Shown piece after piece: positions 61,701-64,000 of a stretch of DNA of 64,000 nt. A model generated the notes under the pieces. The model made no database searches, was not told the DNA's origin, and saw nothing but the letters and a program-made list of their open reading frames with translations. Origin of the DNA: Nephrocerus scutellatus (lineage: Eukaryota; Arthropoda; Insecta; Diptera; Pipunculidae); assembly GCA_947095585.1 (NCBI GenBank), contig OX352761.1:34191777-34255776 (forward strand), in the 5' to 3' direction. Position 1 is the first letter of the stretch. Every line of letters starts with the position of its first letter. Both the position numbers and the translations under genes were made by a program.

Positions 61701-62532
61701 GATTAGAGATACTTATACGTTTAGATTTACATCTCGTCCGCTAAGCAGGCAAATTAATCACTCCCGCGAAAACGATCAATGTTGTAGGTACACGCAACCG
61801 CGCCCAAAGTCTACGATTGATATGGACGTGCGGACTATAAAGCGAAACTTTGTAAAATGCCACTTCTATGCCAACGATGTGCAATTTCTATACACGTATC
61901 AATTCTATGTCATGTTATTAATTCGTACTTTGATCTTTTTTTCTATTAATTTTTTCAATCCTTTTCCCTGTGCTTACAGAGAATTTTACTACATTCAAAT
62001 GGAAAAGTACGCACGACAGGCCGTCACAGAAGGAGTAAAGAGCGCCGATGACTTGCACATAGGCGGCGACAGCGAACTATATAGAGTCCTAAATTTGCAC
62101 TACAATCGAAATAATCACATAGAGGTATGCAGTGAGAAGGTAGAATTGACAATTTGTATATCTTAAAATTTATAAAGAAAATTGATTGGGTTTTAAAGTT
62201 TCGTCTTTAAAATTGGACTCAAATCATCGATACTCCGAACCATAGATAAAAATATGCCGCATATATCTTTATCAATGCTCGGCCCCATCAGTATCTTATT
62301 ACCAAGACGATCAATACTAAAAAGATTCTCTGTTTCTGTTGAATAATTTTAGGTTCCGCAAAACTTTCGTTTTGTCATTGAGCAAACACTACGAGAATTT
62401 TTCCGAGCGATCCAATCCGGCAAGGACACTGAGCAGTCTTGGAAAAAATCAATATACAAAATTATATCGCGAATGGATGATCCTGTGCCGGAATACTTTA
62501 AATCACCCAATTTCCTGGAGCAGTTGGAATAA
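44632..62532 (+). CDS. pros: Homeobox protein Prospero (spliced: four coding exons)
   Basis: Atypical homeodomain transcription factor of the Prospero/Prox family. In Drosophila it is carried to the basal cortex of dividing neuroblasts by Miranda and then enters the nucleus of the daughter cell, where it represses stem-cell genes and activates differentiation genes. The short form joins 44,632-49,677, 50,451-50,605, 61,980-62,124 and 62,353-62,532 (1,841 aa). The long form uses 49,678-49,703 and 50,423-50,450 in addition (1,859 aa). Domains: poly-Asn and Ser tracts (about 200-305), KRARVENIV basic motif (about 636), coiled-coil-like segment (about 720-750), poly-Gln tract (about 915-1045), conserved segment [20 protein letters not shown] (about 1105-1130), basic KKKRHK (about 1434), Ala and Pro runs, and the C-terminal Homeo-Prospero domain (about 1686-1841). 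Longer than D. melanogaster Pros mainly through homopolymer tracts. No internal stops or frameshifts, so it appears intact. Confidence 0.97.
47374..47770 (+). repeat. CAG/CAA-rich poly-glutamine tract in pros
   Basis: About 130 codons, mostly CAA and CAG, interrupted by His, Glu, Arg and Leu codons. Mixed CAA/CAG use argues for a tract kept at the protein level rather than a fresh pure-CAG expansion. It creates long spurious ORFs in the other frames (poly-Asn/Ser on +, poly-Leu/Val on -). Confidence 0.9.
49678..50450 (+). promoter_or_regulatory. pros twintron: U12-type AT-AC intron enclosing a U2-type intron
   Basis: The outer intron begins ATATCCTT (49,678-49,685), the exact U12-type 5' splice consensus, and ends with branch sequence TTCCTTAAC (50,432-50,440) and a terminal AC at 50,449-50,450, 11-12 bases from the branch A. 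The inner intron runs from GTGAGT (49,704) to TAG (50,420-50,422), with CTTAACT near 50,381 as a possible branch. Both removals keep frame: outer is phase 0; inner joins AT + A. A prospero twintron with this nesting is established in Drosophila, where it yields Pros-S and Pros-L. The two routes use different spliceosomes and are mutually exclusive. Confidence 0.92.
50451..50605 (+). CDS. pros: pros coding exon 2 (first part of Homeo-Prospero domain)
   Basis: Encodes [20 protein letters not shown] and continues to WFSNF plus two bases of an Arg codon, which is the divergent Prospero homeodomain up to the recognition-helix sequence. It starts at 50,451 after the AC of the U12-type intron, or at 50,423 after the TAG of the U2-type intron, adding [10 protein letters not shown]. 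The donor is CCG/GTAAGT at 50,606. The codon is split after two bases and completed by the A at 61,980, giving Arg. Confidence 0.95.
51185..51290 (+). repeat. Repeat E, copy 2 (partial)
   Basis: CAATTCGCCGTTCGGATCCG, CCATTTGTGTCCAAAAAA and then directly GGACCGCAACGGTCTGTCGC. The central GGTTGCGAGAAGC part seen in copies 1 and 3 is deleted. Confidence 0.6.
51291..52425 (-). mobile_element. Non-LTR retrotransposon relic: endonuclease and start of RT
   Basis: On the minus strand, high to low coordinates: [40 protein letters not shown] (apurinic-type endonuclease; the usual GDMNAKIG motif with D changed to E), [16 protein letters not shown] (SDHxLV motif ending the endonuclease), [20 protein letters not shown] and [16 protein letters not shown] (first RT motifs). 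The FxxAYD motif keeps its Asp. Stops and frameshifts throughout. Same lineage as 10.6-11.9 and 35.3-35.8 kb. Confidence 0.75.
52440..52590 (+). repeat. Repeat D, copy 2
   Basis: CTACAAACGTGAGGAATGTG, TTGTAAATCACATTTCTTCG, AAAGGGATTAGCCCA and GCAATAAGTTTGAATATAAA, matching 33,845-34,025 with a deletion before the end. It lies next to the 5' side of the retrotransposon relic and could be its 5' UTR read in reverse. Confidence 0.5.
53004..53245 (-). other. Coding-like minus-strand ORF in the pros intron, unrecognised
   Basis: From about 53,245 down to the stop at 53,004 the minus strand reads [20 protein letters not shown] and [20 protein letters not shown], with amino-acid balance unlike the surrounding AT-rich ORFs. 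TTTTCTCTCAAG just upstream on the minus strand looks like a 3' splice site. This could be an exon of a nested gene, a retropseudogene fragment or a transposon piece. I do not recognise the family. Confidence 0.3.
53320..59060. other. Intronic DNA without a recognised feature
   Basis: 5.7 kb of pros intron. Short simple repeats (ATG-rich near 55,740, AACAAC near 56,143) and many short ORFs without motifs. No transposon signature recognised. Confidence 0.5.
59067..59230 (-). repeat. Repeat E, copy 3
   Basis: Inverted relative to copies 1 and 2. From GGCGCGACAGACCATTGCGG to CGTGACAAGTTATTGCTC it carries all blocks of copy 1, so it is the best second example of the full ~165-bp unit. Confidence 0.65.
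60135..60430 (+). repeat. tRNA-like sequence, possible SINE
   Basis: TGTCGGTTAGTGGCTGTCAC resembles an A-box/D-arm. A perfect 5-bp T-stem follows, CCGGG-TCCGATT-CCCGG, with a B-box-like GGTCCGATTCC. The 5' acceptor strand does not pair with the expected CGCTTCC, so it is not a functional tRNA. The unrelated body after it fits a tRNA-derived SINE or tRNA pseudogene. No second copy in this window. Confidence 0.4.
61980..62124 (+). CDS. pros: pros coding exon 3 (end of homeodomain, start of Prospero domain)
   Basis: Encodes (R)[18 protein letters not shown] through [15 protein letters not shown]. Preceded by a polypyrimidine tract and TTACAG. Its donor is GAG/GTATGC at 62,125, and the codon boundary is phase 0. 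The Prospero domain packs against the homeodomain and contributes to DNA binding and to masking of the nuclear export signal in the Drosophila protein. Confidence 0.95.
62353..62532 (+). CDS. pros: pros terminal coding exon
   Basis: After TTGAATAATTTTAG it encodes [20 protein letters not shown] to SPNFLEQLE and TAA (62,530-62,532). These are the last 59 residues of the Prospero domain, essentially as in Drosophila. The 228-bp intron before it is U2-type. Confidence 0.96.
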   Translation, partial: VPQNFRFVIEQTLREFFRAIQSGKDTEQSWKKSIYKIISRMDDPVPEYFKSPNFLEQLE

Positions 62533-64000
62533 ATTTTTGTACATATACATATACATATAGCTTTCAACCAAAAATTCATGAAATATTTATGTCAAAGAAA
62601 ACAATTGCAAAGTCGATTTCCATAATAGCTCACATGTGCAAAACACACACACACACACATACACACACACACACACACACACATACACTGAGACGACAAA
62701 AGAACTTGTAAAAACCAAAAACAAAACAAAAAACAACAACAACCTTTCTTTTTTTCTTTTCAAATTAAGAAGATAGAAATTCTTTAACAACGTTTGTGGT
62801 TCCTATAAAAGAAAAAAAATATATGTAGTGTGCTAACGTCCAAAGGTATAAATTTGAAAAGAAGAAAAAAACACCAAAAACAAAATCAAGTTTAAATTTA
62901 ACAACATAGAAAACGTAAACTATTAAAATAAAAAACAAAATAAAAAATTAACAAAAAACATGTAAAAATGGTAAATGTGACTGCAATTTATCGACGACAT
63001 ACTCGCGTTTAGGCCTTCATTTCGAAAAAAAAACATGTAAATTAAACTTTAAACATTTAAGAAGAAACATTTTAGAGACAAAGGAGAAAAATTAATGAGA
63101 AACTATTTAAACCGAATGATGATGATTGATATAAAGATACACACAAAAAAACAACACGCAAAAATTCCAAAATTTAGAAAAATATTTTATTATCTAAAGA
63201 AATACGAAGGAGAGCAGTTTTTTTGTTTTCTTTTTTTGTTTCTCTTCAGAACTTAAGAAACATTTCAAAATTTTCAACGAATCACTCAAACCGATTATCA
63301 TTTTTTTATTGTTTATGTTAGATAACTCTCCAGACAGTCATTCAATTAAAATCAATAACTTAATCAAATCAATTTTAAAAACAAAACGGAAGAGATCATT
63401 AAACTGACAAAAAAAAAACCAACAACAATACAGAACAATTTTCTGATTCAAAATAGAATCAGAAACAAACCAGCCAAGACAACGCAACGATTAATTTATT
63501 AATATATGATTGATTGAGGATTGAGTATATTAATTATTTCCACTATAGTTGAAGTATTGAAGACAACAAATCCAGCAGGATTGTCCACTGAAACAACAAC
63601 AACCAATAAAAACAACAGCACCGACAACTGAAAAATGTGTACTTAGTGTAAACTGTGGCGAGTATTAATGTCCTGCGGCTTTTTAAAGGAGGCACCTGCA
63701 AACACACATACACACTTGTGTTTAGCTACATATATTTGAAAGTGACAAAGAATATACTTTAAAACATTATAACTAAAACAACAACAAAACAGGAAACAAA
63801 CAAAACAATAGACAAAAAATATTCATCAAAGTTTGTGTTTTTATTTTGCTGGAATTCTAACTAATATATACCTACGTATAATATTTAGTAATATAATTAT
63901 ATTAATTGAGAGGAAGAAAAAACACATAAACAAATGAAAATGAATGTTGTCAATGAAATTTGTAATATGTATATAAATTAGTTCTTAACGTGAAATGGGC
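62533..64000 (+). other. pros 3' UTR (open at the window edge)
   Basis: A-rich sequence with a CA microsatellite and many AACAAC and AAAAACA runs, typical of long insect 3' UTRs. Candidate poly(A) signals AATAAA occur at 62,927-62,932, 62,939-62,944 and 63,604-63,609. None is decisive because the tract is so A-rich. The transcript may extend past the window. Confidence 0.6.
62643..62690. repeat. (CA)n microsatellite in the pros 3' UTR
   Basis: About 20 CA dinucleotides with two CATA interruptions. Likely to be transcribed. Confidence 0.85.

Larger units (their letters stand above)
50606..61979 (+). other. 11.4-kb pros intron splitting the homeodomain
   Basis: GTAAGT donor (50,606) and TTTTCCCTGTGCTTACAG acceptor (ending 61,979), standard U2 type. 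It has gathered repeat E twice, a non-LTR relic, repeat D and a tRNA-like SINE, each described separately. The remaining stretches (50,606-51,180; 53,320-59,060; 60,435-61,979) contain no gene that I can recognise, although they are less dense in transposon relics than the DNA upstream of pros. Confidence 0.9.

Overview
The window is nuclear DNA of a fly. It carries one clearly recognisable gene, the homeobox gene prospero (pros), on the + strand from about 43.85 kb to beyond the right edge. The evidence is a 1,682-codon Asn/Gln/Ser-rich first coding exon followed by exons for the Prospero-type homeodomain and the Prospero domain. The AT-rich non-coding DNA, the many decayed insect-type transposons and the Drosophila-like protein suggest a brachyceran (schizophoran) dipteran. 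A tephritid is possible, but the sequence alone does not settle this.

Layout. From 1 to about 43.8 kb there is no convincing host gene. This tract (intergenic DNA or an upstream pros intron) is a graveyard of mobile DNA. It holds a modular repeat family (family A, built from ~120-bp units), several decayed non-LTR retrotransposons of at least two lineages, one Ty3/gypsy integrase remnant, two fragments of an IS630/Tc1/mariner-type transposase, a 1,287-bp PIF/Harbinger element with terminal inverted repeats and a TTA duplication, a pogo-type MITE, a second MITE, a fold-back element and several smaller repeats. A heat-shock-type promoter without a gene lies at about 22.57-22.69 kb, directly beside a family A insertion. 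From 43.85 to 62.53 kb is pros: a putative 5' UTR, the large coding exon, a twintron of 773 bp, a 155-bp homeodomain exon, an 11.4-kb intron that has collected its own repeats, a 145-bp exon, a 228-bp intron and the terminal coding exon. The last 1.47 kb is A-rich 3' UTR.

Biological core. The pros twintron is read directly from the sequence. A U12-type AT-AC intron has perfect ATATCCTT and TTCCTTAAC signals, and nested inside it is a GT-AG U2-type intron. Both splicing routes keep the frame and differ by 18 codons. This predicts a short (1,841-aa) and a long (1,859-aa) protein, matching the S/L isoform logic known for Drosophila prospero. Pros is a transcription factor that is segregated asymmetrically in neuroblast division and promotes differentiation of the daughter cell. 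All similarity calls were made by reading translated sequence by eye; no database search was run.
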